A stretch of DNA of 64,000 nt, taken from contig NZ_CP061770.1 in the NCBI RefSeq assembly GCF_011751865.2, positions 2,418,001-2,482,000 on the forward strand. The letters are read 5' to 3'. Numbering within the stretch: position 1 is the stretch's first letter; each line of letters opens with the position of its first letter. Both the position numbers and the translations under genes were made by a program. This document shows positions 1 to 9,541 of this stretch, in pieces. The notes beneath the pieces were generated by a model. That model did no database searches, was not told the DNA's origin, and saw only the letters and a list, made by a program, of their open reading frames with translations. Origin of the DNA: Salinibacterium sp. ZJ70 (GTDB taxonomy: Bacteria; Actinomycetota; Actinomycetes; Actinomycetales; Microbacteriaceae).

Positions 1-2852
1 TCTTCCTCATCGGCGGGCGCACGGGCGCCGGCAAGACGTCGATCCTGGATGCCGTGTGCTTCGCCCTGTACGGCAGCGCCCCGCGCTACGACGGCGGCAG
101 CCCGCGCCTGCGCAGCGACCACGTGGGGCCCGACGAGCCCACGCGCGTCACCCTCGTCTTCGAGGTGGGCGGCACCGAGTACCGCATCACCCGCACCCCC
201 GACTATCAGCGCCCCAAGGCCCGCGGTGAGGGTCTCACCCTGCAGAAGGCCACCGCCGAACTGTCGGTGCGTCACGCCGACGGCGCGTGGGAGGGCATCG
301 CCGCGCGCCCCGTCGACGTCGCCGCGCAGATCGAGCGGATCGTGCAGCTCACGCGCGACCAGTTCCTGCAGGTCATCCTGCTGGCGCAGAACCGCTTCCA
401 CGAGTTCCTGCTCGCCGAGAGCGAGAACCGGCAGAAGCTGCTGCGCACCCTCTTCGGCACACGTCGGTTCGATGAGTACGACCAGCAGCTGCAGGAGCGG
501 CGGAAGGCCGTCGATGAGCAGCTGCGCGACGCTGGTCGCGACCTCGACTCGCTCGTCGCCCAGCTGGGCGAACTGGTCGAGGCGGAGGCGCCGAGCGCCA
601 CGAACGAGCTGCCGGGTTGGGCGGGGACCGGGGTTGCGGAGCTCGTGCGAGCGGCCGCGGAGGCAGATGCGGCACGTATCGAGGCGGTGGCGGCTGCTGA
701 GGCCGCGAGTGCCGCCCACGAAGCCGCAGCGCAGACCGCCGAGCGTCAGCGTCGCCGCGCGGAGGGCGTGGCACGGCTCGCGGTTGCGGAGGATCGCGTG
801 TCGGCCGTGGAGCCTCTGCGCGGAGAACTCGACGCCGCCGACCGCGCGGCAGCTGTGGCGCCCTTCCGCGCCGAGTCGATGCGCGCGCGCGACGCCGCGG
901 AGCGGGCACGACTCGCGCTTGAGACGGCGACCGATGGCTACCCGGGCGATGCGGCGGCCGACCTGGCAGCTGTTCTGAGTGACACCGACCAGCGCCTCGG
1001 CGTGCTCGCACCGCTCGTCGAGCTCGAAGGCCGGATCGATGCTCTCGCTCGAGACGTGACGCAGGCGGAGCTGGCTCTGACCGCTCACGACGAGCGCACA
1101 GCGGGATTCGAGACGCAGCTCGCCGGCATCCGGGAGCGTCGCGCCTCGATCGAGGCGGACGAGACGGCGGCGCGCGATGCCGCCGCCCCGGGTGCCGCCG
1201 CCCAGCAGACGGTCGACATCTCGACCGCAGCACTCGCGGCCGCCGAGCGCGCCGCCCGACTCGACACGGAGCTCGCCGAAGCGCTCACTGCCGCGTTGCG
1301 AGCGTCTGAGGCCCGCGAGTCGGCTGCGACCCGTGCGACGGAACTGCGGCGCCGCCGCCTCGACGGCCAAGCTGCGACGCTCGCCCACGAGCTCGTGCCG
1401 GGCGAGCCGTGCCCCGTGTGCGGCTCTGCCGAGCACCCCGCGCCCGCCACATGGGACGGCGAACCTGTCACCGACGACGACGTCGACGCGGCGGAGTCGG
1501 CCCTCGAGCGTGCGAGCGCGACGGTGACCACCGCCGATGCCCGCACCGCCGAACTCCGATCAGAGCTCGCGAAGCAGCGAGGCCTCGCGAACGAGAAGAC
1601 CGCCGAGGTTCTGCGTGCCGAGCTCGCAGAGGCGCGGGCGCGCGTCGAGTCGGCCCGCGCGGCCGAGGCGCGACTCGCAGCGCTCCTCGCCGAGCGCGAG
1701 ACGCTCGACGCCGACGAGGCGCGCATTCATTCGGAGCAGGCTTCGGCGTCGGCGCATCGCGAGACGCTCGTGGCCGAGCGGGCAGCGGCCACCACCCGCC
1801 TCGAGCAGGCCGTCACCCAGGTCACCGAGGGCCGAGGGGAAGCCGAGAGCATCGCCGCGCTCGTGAGCGGGCTGCAGAGCCTCAAGACAGCGACGCAGCG
1901 CCTCATCGACGCACGCGATGCCTGTGCAGAAGCGGAGCGGGCCGCCATCACTGCTGAGACCGCCTACGGCGACCAGCGCGGGGCGCACCGGTTCGACGAC
2001 GACGACGCAGTGGTCGCCGCCACCCGCACCGACGTCGAGCGAGCCCGCATGCGCACCGACCTCGAACGCGCCGATGTCGAGCTCGCGACGGTGAAGGCGC
2101 TGCTGGAGGCGCCCGAGCTGCGGGATCTGCCCGCCGAGCCGGTCGACCTCACCGAGGTGACCGCGGCGCGCAATGCCGCCAACGATGTCCGCGACGAAGC
2201 CACCAAGGCGCACGCGCGCCAGGCAGATGCAGCCGCGCGTGCCACCGACCTCTGCGCTCGCCTGCTGCGCGAGCACGCGAGCGTCGGCGAACTCGCCGAG
2301 CGCGCCGATGTCATCCGCACCCTCGCGGCGACCGTGCGCGGACTGCCGCCCAACACCTACGGGATGCGGCTCGAGTCCTTCGTGCTCGCGGCCGAGCTCG
2401 AGCAGATCGTCGACGCCGCCAACGTGCGCCTCGCCGCGATGAGCGGCGGCCGGTACCTGCTCGAGCACACCGACCAGCGCGAGCAGAAGCGCGGCCAGGC
2501 GGGCCTCGACCTCGCCGTCATCGACCAGCACACGGGCGTCGCACGTCCGCCGCGGTCGCTCTCCGGCGGTGAGACGTTCCTCGCCTCCCTCGCCCTCGCG
2601 CTCGGCCTCGCCGAGGTCGTCACGGCGCGCGCAGGCGGCATCCGCCTCGACACGCTCTTCATCGACGAAGGCTTCGGCTCACTCGACGCCGACACCCTCG
2701 AAGTGGCGATGCACACCCTCGATGGCCTCCGCCAGGGTGGCCGCACCATCGGGCTCATCAGTCACGTCGAGGCGATGAAGGAGCAGATCCCCTCGCAGCT
2801 GCGGGTCGACGTGGTGGAAGGCGGCTGGAGCGTCATCCGCCAGTCGGTGTAG
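1..2852 (+). CDS. sbcC: SbcC-like SMC-family exonuclease subunit (5' partial)
   Basis: This is the large ATPase subunit of the SbcCD nuclease, which with SbcD opens and trims hairpin and double-strand DNA ends. The reading frame is open from base 3, so the start lies before the window. The first codons already give the Walker A region (GRTGAGKTSILD, bases 18-53). A long Ala/Glu/Arg-rich coiled coil follows, interrupted near base 1410 by the zinc-hook motif CPVC. The second coil leads to the ABC signature LSGGETFLASLALALGLAEV (about 2560-2620) and the Walker B/D-loop stretch DTLFIDEGFGSLDADTL (about 2650-2700). The C-terminal half is complete. sbcD is expected just upstream, outside the window. 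It converges on lysC. Family assignment is secure; only the N-terminus is missing. Confidence 0.95.
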   Translation, partial: FLIGGRTGAGKTSILDAVCFALYGSAPRYDGGSPRLRSDHVGPDEPTRVTLVFEVGGTEYRITRTPDYQRPKARGEGLTLQKATAELSVRHADGAWEGIAARPVDVAAQIERIVQLTRDQFLQVILLAQNRFHEFLLAESENRQKLLRTLFGTRRFDEYDQQLQERRKAVDEQLRDAGRDLDSLVAQLGELVEAEAPSATNELPGWAGTGVAELVRAAAEADAARIEAVAAAEAASAAHEAAAQTAERQRRRAEGVARLAVAEDRVSAVEPLRGELDAADRAAAVAPFRAESMRARDAAERARLALETATDGYPGDAAADLAAVLSDTDQRLGVLAPLVELEGRIDALARDVTQAELALTAHDERTAGFETQLAGIRERRASIEADETAARDAAAPGAAAQQTVDISTAALAAAERAARLDTELAEALTAALRASEARESAATRATELRRRRLDGQAATLAHELVPGEPCPVCGSAEHPAPATWDGEPVTDDDVDAAESALERASATVTTADARTAELRSELAKQRGLANEKTAEVLRAELAEARARVESARAAEARLAALLAERETLDADEARIHSEQASASAHRETLVAERAAATTRLEQAVTQVTEGRGEAESIAALVSGLQSLKTATQRLIDARDACAEAERAAITAETAYGDQRGAHRFDDDDAVVAATRTDVERARMRTDLERADVELATVKALLEAPELRDLPAEPVDLTEVTAARNAANDVRDEATKAHARQADAAARATDLCARLLREHASVGELAERADVIRTLAATVRGLPPNTYGMRLESFVLAAELEQIVDAANVRLAAMSGGRYLLEHTDQREQKRGQAGLDLAVIDQHTGVARPPRSLSGGETFLASLALALGLAEVVTARAGGIRLDTLFIDEGFGSLDADTLEVAMHTLDGLRQGGRTIGLISHVEAMKEQIPSQLRVDVVEGGWSVIRQSV

Positions 2853-2980
2853 ACGGGAGTCGCGCGACGCTCAGATGCCCTGCGTGTCGCATCCGGTCGC
2901 GCCGAGTGGGCAGAATCGGCTCCACACGGAACGCGGGAGAGGTCGTTTCTGCCCGCTCGATGAAGCGCCGTGACAAGCAG

Positions 2981-3016
2981 CGAGCCGCCGGGGCCCCGAA
3001 GGGCGCCGACGGCTCG
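2981..3016 (-). terminator. UUCG-loop hairpin terminator of lysC
   Basis: On the minus strand this forms a stem of about 16 bp with one wobble pair and one mismatch, closed by a C(UUCG)G tetraloop. It starts 15 bases past the lysC stop. There is no run of T after it, so it may work with Rho or simply as an RNA end. It lies in the convergent gap between sbcC and lysC; nothing else is seen in that gap. Confidence 0.6.
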
Positions 3017-3030
3017 AATGCTGACGCTTC

Positions 3031-4293
3031 TCAGCGACCGGTTCCGGCGTGGACGACAGCCTCGGCGTCGCCGTCGAGACCGAAAGCCGTGTGCACGATG
3101 CGCATCGCCTCGTGCAGGGTGTCGGCGCGGGTCACGACCGAGACGCGGATCTCGGAGGTCGAGATCATCTCGATGTTGATGCCCGCGTCCGAGAGGGCAC
3201 GGAACAGCTGCGCGGAGACGCCCGCGCTCGCGCGCATGCCAGCACCCACGACGGCGAGCTTGCCGATCTGGTCGTCGTACTGCAGCGACTGGAATCCGGT
3301 GTCGTCCTGAGCAGCGCGCAGCGCCTGCAGAACCTTCTCGCCGTCCGACTTCGGCAGCGTGAACGAGATGTCGGTGCGGCCGGTGGCCGCCGCCGACACG
3401 TTCTGCACGATCATGTCGATGTTGGCGCCGGTGTTGGCGACGATCGTGAAGATGTCAGCCGCCTTGCCGGGGACGTCGGGCACGCCGACGACAGTGATCT
3501 TCGCCTCGGAGAGATCTCCGGCGACACCGGTGATGATGGGCTCTTCCACGGATACTCCCTCCTGGTTCAGAACCAGAGTTCCTTCGTTGTTGTTGAACGA
3601 CGAGCGCACGTGCAGCGTCACGCCGTGCCGACGCGCGTACTCGACGGCGCGGATGTACAGCACCTTCGCGCCGGCGGCGGCGAGTTCGAGCATCTCCTCG
3701 CTCGTCACCTTGTCGAGCTTGTGCGCCTTCGGAACGACGCGCGGATCAGCGGTGAACACGCCGTCGACGTCCGAGTAGATCTCGCAGACATCCGCACCGA
3801 GCGCGGCCGCGAGGGCGACGGCTGTGGTGTCGGAGCCGCCACGACCGAGGGTGGTGATGTCCTTGCTGTCGCGGTTGAAGCCCTGGAATCCGGCGACGAT
3901 CGCGATCGCGCCCTCATCGAGCGCCTCGCGCACACGCCCCGGCGTCACGTCGACGATGCGCGCGGAACCGTGGCGCGCATCCGTGATCATGCCAGCCTGG
4001 CTGCCCGTGTAGGAGCGCGCCTCGAAGCCCATGTCGCGGATCGCCATCGCCAGCAGCGCCATCGAGATGCGCTCGCCCGTGGTGAGCAGCATGTCCATCT
4101 CGCGCGGGTCGGGGATGGGCGAGACCTCGTGGGCGAGGTCGATCAGCTCATCCGTGGTGTCGCCCATCGCGGACACCGCGACGACGACCTCGTTGCCGGC
4201 CTTCCGGGTCTCGACGATGCGCTTGGCGACCCGCTTGATGCTTTCGGCGTCAGCGACGCTTGAGCCGCCGAACTTCTGGACGATGAGAGACAC
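3031..4293 (-). CDS. lysC: Aspartate kinase
   Basis: LysC phosphorylates L-aspartate, the first step toward lysine, threonine, methionine and diaminopimelate for the cell wall. The 420-residue protein opens with the kinase motif KFGGSSVA (residues 8-15), has the amino-acid kinase domain to about residue 245 and two C-terminal ACT domains (about 265-410) that in this family bind the lysine/threonine feedback effectors. The GTG start at 4293 has GGAG about 10 bases upstream. In many actinobacteria asd follows lysC; here a terminator and then convergent sbcC follow, so asd is elsewhere. Whether an internal start also makes a small beta subunit cannot be judged from sequence alone. Confidence 0.96.
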   Translation of the reverse strand: MSLIVQKFGGSSVADAESIKRVAKRIVETRKAGNEVVVAVSAMGDTTDELIDLAHEVSPIPDPREMDMLLTTGERISMALLAMAIRDMGFEARSYTGSQAGMITDARHGSARIVDVTPGRVREALDEGAIAIVAGFQGFNRDSKDITTLGRGGSDTTAVALAAALGADVCEIYSDVDGVFTADPRVVPKAHKLDKVTSEEMLELAAAGAKVLYIRAVEYARRHGVTLHVRSSFNNNEGTLVLNQEGVSVEEPIITGVAGDLSEAKITVVGVPDVPGKAADIFTIVANTGANIDMIVQNVSAAATGRTDISFTLPKSDGEKVLQALRAAQDDTGFQSLQYDDQIGKLAVVGAGMRASAGVSAQLFRALSDAGINIEMISTSEIRVSVVTRADTLHEAMRIVHTAFGLDGDAEAVVHAGTGR

Positions 4294-4410
4294 GCGTGAG
4301 CACTCCAGGTTGAGGGGAACGGACTCATCCTACCGAGGCCCGGATACGCGCTTGCGCACACGCGAGCCCGGCATGCACATGCGTGCAGCGGGGCGCCCAC
4401 ATCGCACTCG

Positions 4411-5256
4411 TCACGCGTGGAGCCGTTCGCCGTTCGCCGGCATCCCCTCCGCGAGGTTCTCGTCGTCGACGCGGATGTCGGCGAACCGCATCGGAAGCCC
4501 CTGCGCGACGAGGGGGTTCGCCCGATCCATGAGCTGCGCGTGCACGTGCGGCTCGCTGCTGTTGCCCGAGTTGCCGCAGAGCCCGACCACCTGGCCGGCC
4601 TCCACACGCTCCCCCACCGTCACGGCAGCCGAGCCCTGCTTCAGGTGCGCGACCAGCGCGAACACCCCATCATCGCCGCGGATGATCACGTGGTTGCCGA
4701 TGACGAAGCCGGGCCCGCCGAGCTCGCGGATCGACCCCTCGACGACCATCATGTAGAGCACCGAGATCATCGACGAGCGTGCGCGGTGGTCGCGCCGCCA
4801 GTCGGATGCGGCGACGACGACGCCGTCGATCATCGCGTGCACGGGGGCGCCGAAGGCGGGATAGTCGGCCGACGAGCGCCAGGCACCCCCTGCGCCGAAC
4901 GGGGGTCGTTCGGCGTCGTCGGGCACGGCGACGAGGTCGATCGCATACGCCTGTCCGTACGCCCGGACGCCATGGCTGGGAACCTGCGAGGCGGGACTGT
5001 TGAGTGCGAGCCACCGCCCGCTCACCGGAGGGCGAACGACGATCGGCGTCCGCTCCGGCAGCAGCCGCGCGCCGAGCGCAGCCAGGATGAGGGCCGCCGC
5101 GAACAGACCGACGCCAAGGGTGCCGAGCACCCCTCTCGCTCGCTCGACGCCTGCCGGGAACTCGAACGGCGCGGTCACGGCGATCGCGACCAGCAGCGGT
5201 ACCCCGATGGCCAGCAGCACGCCCCGCACGCGGTACGCCGCATGCAGCGCGCGCAT
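4411..5256 (-). CDS. Membrane-anchored M23 (LytM-like) metallopeptidase-type protein
   Basis: The 281-residue protein has two N-terminal hydrophobic segments (about residues 8-28 and 37-62), then an extracellular domain resembling M23/LytM peptidases, which cut peptidoglycan cross-bridges. The metal-site pattern looks present: SHG...AIDL as the first His/Asp pair and PHVHAQ near the C-terminus as the HxH motif. The domain core has the usual GxV..GDDG..Y/FALVAHL..GS..V..G..V..GQVVGLCGNSG pattern. The start is ATG 5256, which shares one base with the stop of the upstream regulator gene (TGATG), so the two are translationally coupled. A longer reading frame continuing upstream only overlaps the regulator and is rejected. 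Substrate and activity are inferred; it could also be a non-catalytic scaffold. Confidence 0.75.
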   Translation of the reverse strand: MRALHAAYRVRGVLLAIGVPLLVAIAVTAPFEFPAGVERARGVLGTLGVGLFAAALILAALGARLLPERTPIVVRPPVSGRWLALNSPASQVPSHGVRAYGQAYAIDLVAVPDDAERPPFGAGGAWRSSADYPAFGAPVHAMIDGVVVAASDWRRDHRARSSMISVLYMMVVEGSIRELGGPGFVIGNHVIIRGDDGVFALVAHLKQGSAAVTVGERVEAGQVVGLCGNSGNSSEPHVHAQLMDRANPLVAQGLPMRFADIRVDDENLAEGMPANGERLHA

Positions 5257-5789
5257 CACCGCTCCGCCCCCACGAGGCACGCGAGCAGAGGCACGACGCG
5301 CTGCGCCGGCACCTCGTACGCTCCGCGTCCCGCCTGCCGCAGCCATCCCACCGCGAGCAGCTGCCTCAGGTGGTGGTGCAGCTGGCCCGTCGTGCCGAGG
5401 CCGTCGATCGCCGCGAGCTCGGAGGTCGCGCGCGTCCCCGCGAGGATGTGCCGCAGGAGTTCGAGGCGCACGGGGTGGCCGAGTGCGGCGAAGGCCGAGG
5501 CGCGCTCGGTCCACTCGGATTCGAGCAGCGCGTCGGCATGCGCACCCTGCTGCCACGACACGGGCTCGCCGGTGGGAAGCGAGAGCTCGCCCACGAGCAT
5601 GACCGCGCCGCGCGCGTCGTCGCCATCGGCCGCGAGCCGCTCGCGGAGGCCTCCGAGTGCCCAGAAGACGTCCGGATCGAGCGCAGGCGTCGCCTGATGA
5701 GCGTTCGCGGTACCGCGGGATTCGAGTCGGTCGAGCCTCTCGGAGAGGCGGCGCAGCTCGGCGCGAAGGTCGTCATTCTCGGCACTCAT
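5256..5789 (-). CDS. ArsR-like winged-helix transcriptional regulator
   Basis: The protein has 177 residues. Residues 1-25 form a short Glu/Arg/Leu helix that could be a coiled coil. The C-terminal half reads as an ArsR-type winged helix: the stretch AFAALGHPVRLELLRHILAG is the typical first helix pair and GTTGQLHHHLRQLLAVGWL the recognition helix. Cysteine-based metal-sensing motifs of classical ArsR proteins are absent, so the signal is not a metal at that site. It is the first gene of a two-gene unit with the M23-like membrane protein and probably controls it. The 48-base gap to recR upstream holds an AT-rich repeat that may be its operator. Confidence 0.8.
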   Translation of the reverse strand: MSAENDDLRAELRRLSERLDRLESRGTANAHQATPALDPDVFWALGGLRERLAADGDDARGAVMLVGELSLPTGEPVSWQQGAHADALLESEWTERASAFAALGHPVRLELLRHILAGTRATSELAAIDGLGTTGQLHHHLRQLLAVGWLRQAGRGAYEVPAQRVVPLLACLVGAER

Positions 5790-5800
5790 ACCGAGATGCT

Positions 5801-5823
5801 ACATAAGTGCGTATTTACGTATG
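5801..5823. promoter_or_regulatory. AT-rich operator/promoter candidate of the ArsR-like gene
   Basis: In the short gap before the regulator gene the GC content drops sharply. The stretch contains CGTA-TTTA-CGTA and is bounded by CATA...TATG half sites. Its position directly upstream of the start suggests autoregulation. There is no convincing -35/-10 pair, so this is only a candidate. Confidence 0.35.
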
Positions 5824-5837
5824 AGCGATGCGGCGAC

Positions 5838-6434
5838 TCAGTCGACGACGCGACGCCCCTCGAAGGCGCGACCGAGCGTGACCTCATCTGCGTACTCGAG
5901 GTCGCCGCCGACCGGCAGGCCCGAGGCGAGTCGCGTGACCCGCAGGCCCGGCTGCACGAGCAGTCGCGTGAGATAGGTGGCGGTCGCCTCCCCCTCGAGG
6001 TTCGGGTCGGTGGCGATGATGACCTCGGTGACATCCGTCGATGCGAGGCGCTTCAGCAGCTGGCCGATGCGGAGGTCATCGGGGCCGATGCCGTCGATCG
6101 GGCTGATGGCGCCGCCGAGCACGTGGTAAAGCCCCCGGAACTCGCGCGTGCGCTCGATCGCGACGACATCCTTCGCCTCCTCGACGACGCAGATGATGGC
6201 GCTGTTGCGTCGCGGGTCGCGGCAGATCCCGCACAGGTCCTGCTCGGAGACGTTGCCGCACACCTGGCAGAACTTCACCTTGTCGCGGATGACGGTGAGG
6301 ATCTCCGCCAGCCGGGTGGTGTCGAAGCTCTCGGTCTGCAGGATGTGGAACGCGATGCGCTGTGCGGACTTCGGGCCGATGCCCGGCAGACGGCCGAGCT
6401 CGTCGATGAGGTCCTGGACGATTCCCTCGTACAT
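5838..6434 (-). CDS. recR: Recombination mediator protein RecR
   Basis: RecR acts with RecF and RecO to load RecA on gapped DNA. The 198-residue length is typical. Visible parts are the N-terminal helix-hairpin-helix ([16 protein letters not shown], residues 15-30), a four-cysteine zinc finger (Cys 56, 59, 68, 71) and a Toprim domain from about residue 80 ([15 protein letters not shown] and later [14 protein letters not shown]). It starts three bases after the dnaX stop, the usual dnaX-recR pairing. Confidence 0.97.
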   Translation of the reverse strand: MYEGIVQDLIDELGRLPGIGPKSAQRIAFHILQTESFDTTRLAEILTVIRDKVKFCQVCGNVSEQDLCGICRDPRRNSAIICVVEEAKDVVAIERTREFRGLYHVLGGAISPIDGIGPDDLRIGQLLKRLASTDVTEVIIATDPNLEGEATATYLTRLLVQPGLRVTRLASGLPVGGDLEYADEVTLGRAFEGRRVVD

Positions 6435-6437
6435 GCC

Positions 6438-8759
6438 TTACTGCCCCGGCTCTTCCACGAGACGCACAGGCCGATCCTGCGGTGCCAGCTGCTCCTCCTC
6501 GATGAAGCTCGCCTTGAGAACCTCGCGCACGACAGCCTCGCCGTAGCGCCCGGGACGGTTCGGATTCGAGGATGCGGGCGCGGGTCCGCGCTTCGCCGGA
6601 GCTGCCGCCTTGGCGGGAGCCGCGGCCGCCGCTTGAGCGTGGGCGGACTGCGAACTGGGACGCGCGGCCGGCGGGCGCGCAGCCTGCTGGCGGCCCGGGC
6701 CACCGCCGCCGAAGCCGCGGTCAGCGGGGGGCTCGGGGGCGCCTTCCTCCGGGGGCGCGTCGGCGTCGTCGAGCGGCGGGATGTCGTCATCCACACCAGG
6801 ATCGGCGGGCTGCGTGGCGCGCTTCGCGGGGGCGGATGAGGCAGGAGCCGCCTTCGGTGCGGCAGCGGAAGCGGGCGCAGACGGCGCAGACGCGGGAGCG
6901 GCGTCCGTGTTCGCACCCGACTCGGTGGCTCCGGGGATCGCGGTGACATTCCAGCCGGTGGTCGCGACCTTCGGCTGGGGAACGGGGGCAGCCGCGGTGC
7001 TCGCCGCCGCCGGCGCCGCGGCAGCGCTTGCGGCCGCAGGGGCAGCGGCGGCCTGGGCGCCCTCGACGCGCGCGACGAACTTGACGCGAGCGCCGAGCAC
7101 GCGGCTGATCGCGGTGCGCAGGTGCTCGCTCACGCTCTCGCCCGCACCCTGCGCCTGACGGAAGCTCTGCACATCGTTGTCGCTCGGGAAGGTGAGGGTG
7201 AGCACGTCACCCTCGAACGCCCGCACCGACGAGGTGTAGACGACCATCCAGGATTGGCGCTTGATCGACTGCACGACCTCGAGGATCTCGGGCCACGCGT
7301 CGCGCACCTGCTGGACGGTGAGCGGCGCCGACGGATCGCGCGGGGCGCGCTGCGGGGCGGCGGATGGTGCTGCTGCAGCGGGAGCCGGGGCAGGCGCAGC
7401 CGATGCGGCCGCAGCCGATGCGGCCGGGGCGGATGCGGCGCGTGCCGGGCTCTCCGCGGCGGGGGCCGACGCCGCCGGTTCCGCGGGCGAAGGTGCGGGC
7501 GCCGCCGCAGGTGAAGCCGCGGGCGAAGGTGCGGGAGCGCCCGCGGCCGCGGGCGCGCGCGGCGCGGAAGCCACGACGGGCCCCGCATCCGCACCCTCGA
7601 TGCCGATGCGACGTTCCAGGCGCTCGACGCGCGCGAGGGCGCCGCGTTCGGTGTCATCCGACGAGGGCACGAGCAGGCGCGCGGCCATGAGCTCGAGGTG
7701 CAGGCGCGGTGAGGTGGCGCCCGTCATCTCGGTGAGAGCCGAGTTGACTACGTCCGCTGCGCGCGACAGCTCGACCTGGCCGTACGCACTCGCCTGGTGC
7801 TGCATGCGCTCGATCTCGTCGGCGGGCACACCGCGCAGCACCGCTGCCGCGTGGTCGCGGGTGGCGGCGACGACGATGAGGTCGCGCAGACGCTCGAGCA
7901 GATCCTCGACGAAGCGACGCGGATCCTGACCCGTCTGGATGACGCGATCGATTCCCGAGAACACGCCCTGCGCATCCCGTGCGGCGAGCGCGTCGACGAT
8001 CTCGTCGAGCAGGGCGCCGTGCGTGTAGCCGAGCAGCGCGACGGCGCGCTCGTAGGAGATGAGACGGTCCTCGGATCCGGCCATGAGCTGGTCGAGCAGA
8101 GAGAGGGTGTCGCGCACCGATCCGGTGCCTGCACGGACGACGAGCGGCAGCACGCCGCCTTCGACCTCGATGCTCTCCTCGACGCACATCTGCTGCACGT
8201 AGTCGAGCATGAGTGCGGGCGGCACCAGGCGGAACGGGTAGTGGTGGGTGCGCGAGCGGATCGTGCCGATGACCTTCTCGGGCTCGGTCGTCGCGAAGAT
8301 GAACTTGACGTGCTCGGGCGGCTCCTCGACGAGCTTCAGCAGCGCGTTGAAGCCCGCCGACGTGACCATGTGGGCCTCGTCGATGATGAAGATCTTGTAG
8401 CGGTCGCGAGAGGGAGCGAAGGCGGCGCGCTCGCGCAGATCGCGGGCGTCTTCCACGCCTCCGTTGCTCGCGGCGTCCATCTCGACGACGTCAAGCGATC
8501 CGCCGCCGTCGCGCGCGAGCTCACGGCAGCTGGGGCAGGTGCCGCACGGGGTGTCGGTGGGGCCTTCGGCGCAGTTGAGGCAGCGGGCGAGGATGCGCGC
8601 ACTCGTGGTCTTGCCGCAGCCGCGGGGACCGGAGAAGAGGTACGCGTGGTTGACGCGGTCGGTGCGCAGAGCGGTGCGCAGCGGATCCGTCACCTGGGTC
8701 TGCCCGATGAGCTCGGCGAACGTCTCGGGGCGATAGCGGCGATAGAGGGCGGTGACCAC
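6438..8759 (-). CDS. dnaX: DNA polymerase III subunit gamma/tau
   Basis: DnaX is the clamp-loader ATPase that links the replicase to the helicase. The 773-residue protein has the Walker A motif GPRGCGKTT (residues 44-52), four zinc-site cysteines (63, 72, 75, 78), the Walker B box IFIIDEAHM and the sensor region FIFATTEPEKVIGTIRSR. After about residue 370 come long Ala/Pro-rich linkers, one before and one after a conserved tau-type domain (about residues 450-560), as usual in actinobacteria. The GTG start at 8759 is three bases from the upstream acetyltransferase stop. No slippery heptamer like the E. coli gamma frameshift site was recognised. Confidence 0.97.
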   Translation of the reverse strand: MVTALYRRYRPETFAELIGQTQVTDPLRTALRTDRVNHAYLFSGPRGCGKTTSARILARCLNCAEGPTDTPCGTCPSCRELARDGGGSLDVVEMDAASNGGVEDARDLRERAAFAPSRDRYKIFIIDEAHMVTSAGFNALLKLVEEPPEHVKFIFATTEPEKVIGTIRSRTHHYPFRLVPPALMLDYVQQMCVEESIEVEGGVLPLVVRAGTGSVRDTLSLLDQLMAGSEDRLISYERAVALLGYTHGALLDEIVDALAARDAQGVFSGIDRVIQTGQDPRRFVEDLLERLRDLIVVAATRDHAAAVLRGVPADEIERMQHQASAYGQVELSRAADVVNSALTEMTGATSPRLHLELMAARLLVPSSDDTERGALARVERLERRIGIEGADAGPVVASAPRAPAAAGAPAPSPAASPAAAPAPSPAEPAASAPAAESPARAASAPAASAAAASAAPAPAPAAAAPSAAPQRAPRDPSAPLTVQQVRDAWPEILEVVQSIKRQSWMVVYTSSVRAFEGDVLTLTFPSDNDVQSFRQAQGAGESVSEHLRTAISRVLGARVKFVARVEGAQAAAAPAAASAAAAPAAASTAAAPVPQPKVATTGWNVTAIPGATESGANTDAAPASAPSAPASAAAPKAAPASSAPAKRATQPADPGVDDDIPPLDDADAPPEEGAPEPPADRGFGGGGPGRQQAARPPAARPSSQSAHAQAAAAAPAKAAAPAKRGPAPASSNPNRPGRYGEAVVREVLKASFIEEEQLAPQDRPVRLVEEPGQ

Positions 8760-8762
8760 GCG

Positions 8763-9257
8763 TCAAGAGTAGTCGGCGCGACTGACGCCCGGCCGGGTGC
8801 GACCGAGTTGGAGCTCCGCGGGGTGCGGCTCGAAGTCGGACGGGCGCGTGAGACCTGTCGGCGACCAGCCGGTGCGGGCGTAGAAGGCGAGCGCGGCGTG
8901 GTTCTCCTCGAGGCACCACAGGCGCGGCTCCGCGAGGTGCGGAACCGCCGCGTCGACGATCGCGCGCCCGAGCCCGCGCCCCTGGGCATCCGGGTGCACC
9001 GCGAGGTGACGGATGATGTCGGCGTCGAACGCGACGAACGCGACCGGCTGCTCCCCCGCGTCCACGAGCACCGTCACACCCGGTTCGACGAGCGTGCGGC
9101 GCCAGCGTGCGAGCACGGCGTCGGTCGGGTACGGGAAGCGATCGCGCGGGAAGATGTGGCCCATCGCGGCGAGCCCGGCAGCACGCTCGATCTCGAGCAG
9201 GCGCTCCGCATCCGCCGGTTCGGCACGGCGGAATCGGGGCGGATCGAGCTCGGGCAC
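8763..9257 (-). CDS. GNAT-family N-acetyltransferase
   Basis: The 164-residue protein has the full GNAT order: N-terminal RxAxxxDxxxLLEIER, the central strand PVAFVAFDADIIRHLAVHPDAQGRGLGRAIVD with the acetyl-CoA pyrophosphate loop (Q/RGxGxG/A form: QGRGLG), and the C-terminal NHAALAFYARTGW. It is the first gene of the acetyltransferase-dnaX-recR unit. The GTG start has GGAGGT 11 bases upstream, a rather long spacing. The acetyl acceptor is unknown; GNAT proteins modify antibiotics, amines, peptides or protein termini. Confidence 0.85.
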   Translation of the reverse strand: MPELDPPRFRRAEPADAERLLEIERAAGLAAMGHIFPRDRFPYPTDAVLARWRRTLVEPGVTVLVDAGEQPVAFVAFDADIIRHLAVHPDAQGRGLGRAIVDAAVPHLAEPRLWCLEENHAALAFYARTGWSPTGLTRPSDFEPHPAELQLGRTRPGVSRADYS

Positions 9258-9360
9258 CGACCGAGACTACCTCCGGCGGGTCCTCGGGGACCGGGTGCCA
9301 GCGGGGCCTGCGTGACGGCGCGGTCACGCTCGCAGGATTCTCCCGATAGACTGTCGCACG

Positions 9361-9449
9361 GCTCCTCACGTGGCGCTATCCAGGCCAACTCCCCCAGGGC
9401 GGAAACGCAGCAAGGGTAACCGGGCTCTGGCGGGTGCGTGAGGGGTCTT
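9361..9449 (+). ncRNA. ffs: Signal recognition particle RNA, small bacterial type
   Basis: This is the SRP RNA that binds Ffh for co-translational membrane targeting. The closing helix pairs 9361-9370 with 9437-9446, and the middle holds the conserved apical domain with the GGAA tetraloop (GGGCGGAAACGC), the asymmetric loop AGCAAGG and the CCAGG...CTCTGG helix. A -10-like TAGACT lies at 9347-9352, nine bases before the 5' end; no good -35 is seen. It is only a few bases from the tRNA-Ser gene, so the two may be co-transcribed. The exact ends are estimated from pairing. Confidence 0.9.
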
Positions 9450-9451
9450 CA

Positions 9452-9536
9452 GGAGGATTCGCCTAGTGGCCTATGGCGCACGCTTGGAAAGCGTGTTGGG
9501 TGAAAGCCCTCGGGGGTTCGAATCCCCCATCCTCCG
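9452..9536 (+). tRNA. tRNA-Ser(GGA)
   Basis: The acceptor arms GGAGGAT (9452-9458) and ATCCTCC (9529-9535) pair fully and the discriminator is G9536. The anticodon stem CACGC/GCGTG encloses the loop TTGGAAA with anticodon GGA at 9486-9488. The long variable arm (from about 9496) is typical of serine tRNAs. The T arm is GGGGG-TTCGAAT-CCCCC. CCA is not encoded. It reads UCC and UCU codons. Confidence 0.96.
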
Positions 9537-9541
9537 CAGAT

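Noticed and set aside
5838..9257. dnaX gamma frameshift site
   Set aside because: No A/T slippery heptamer with a downstream stop was recognised in the middle of dnaX.
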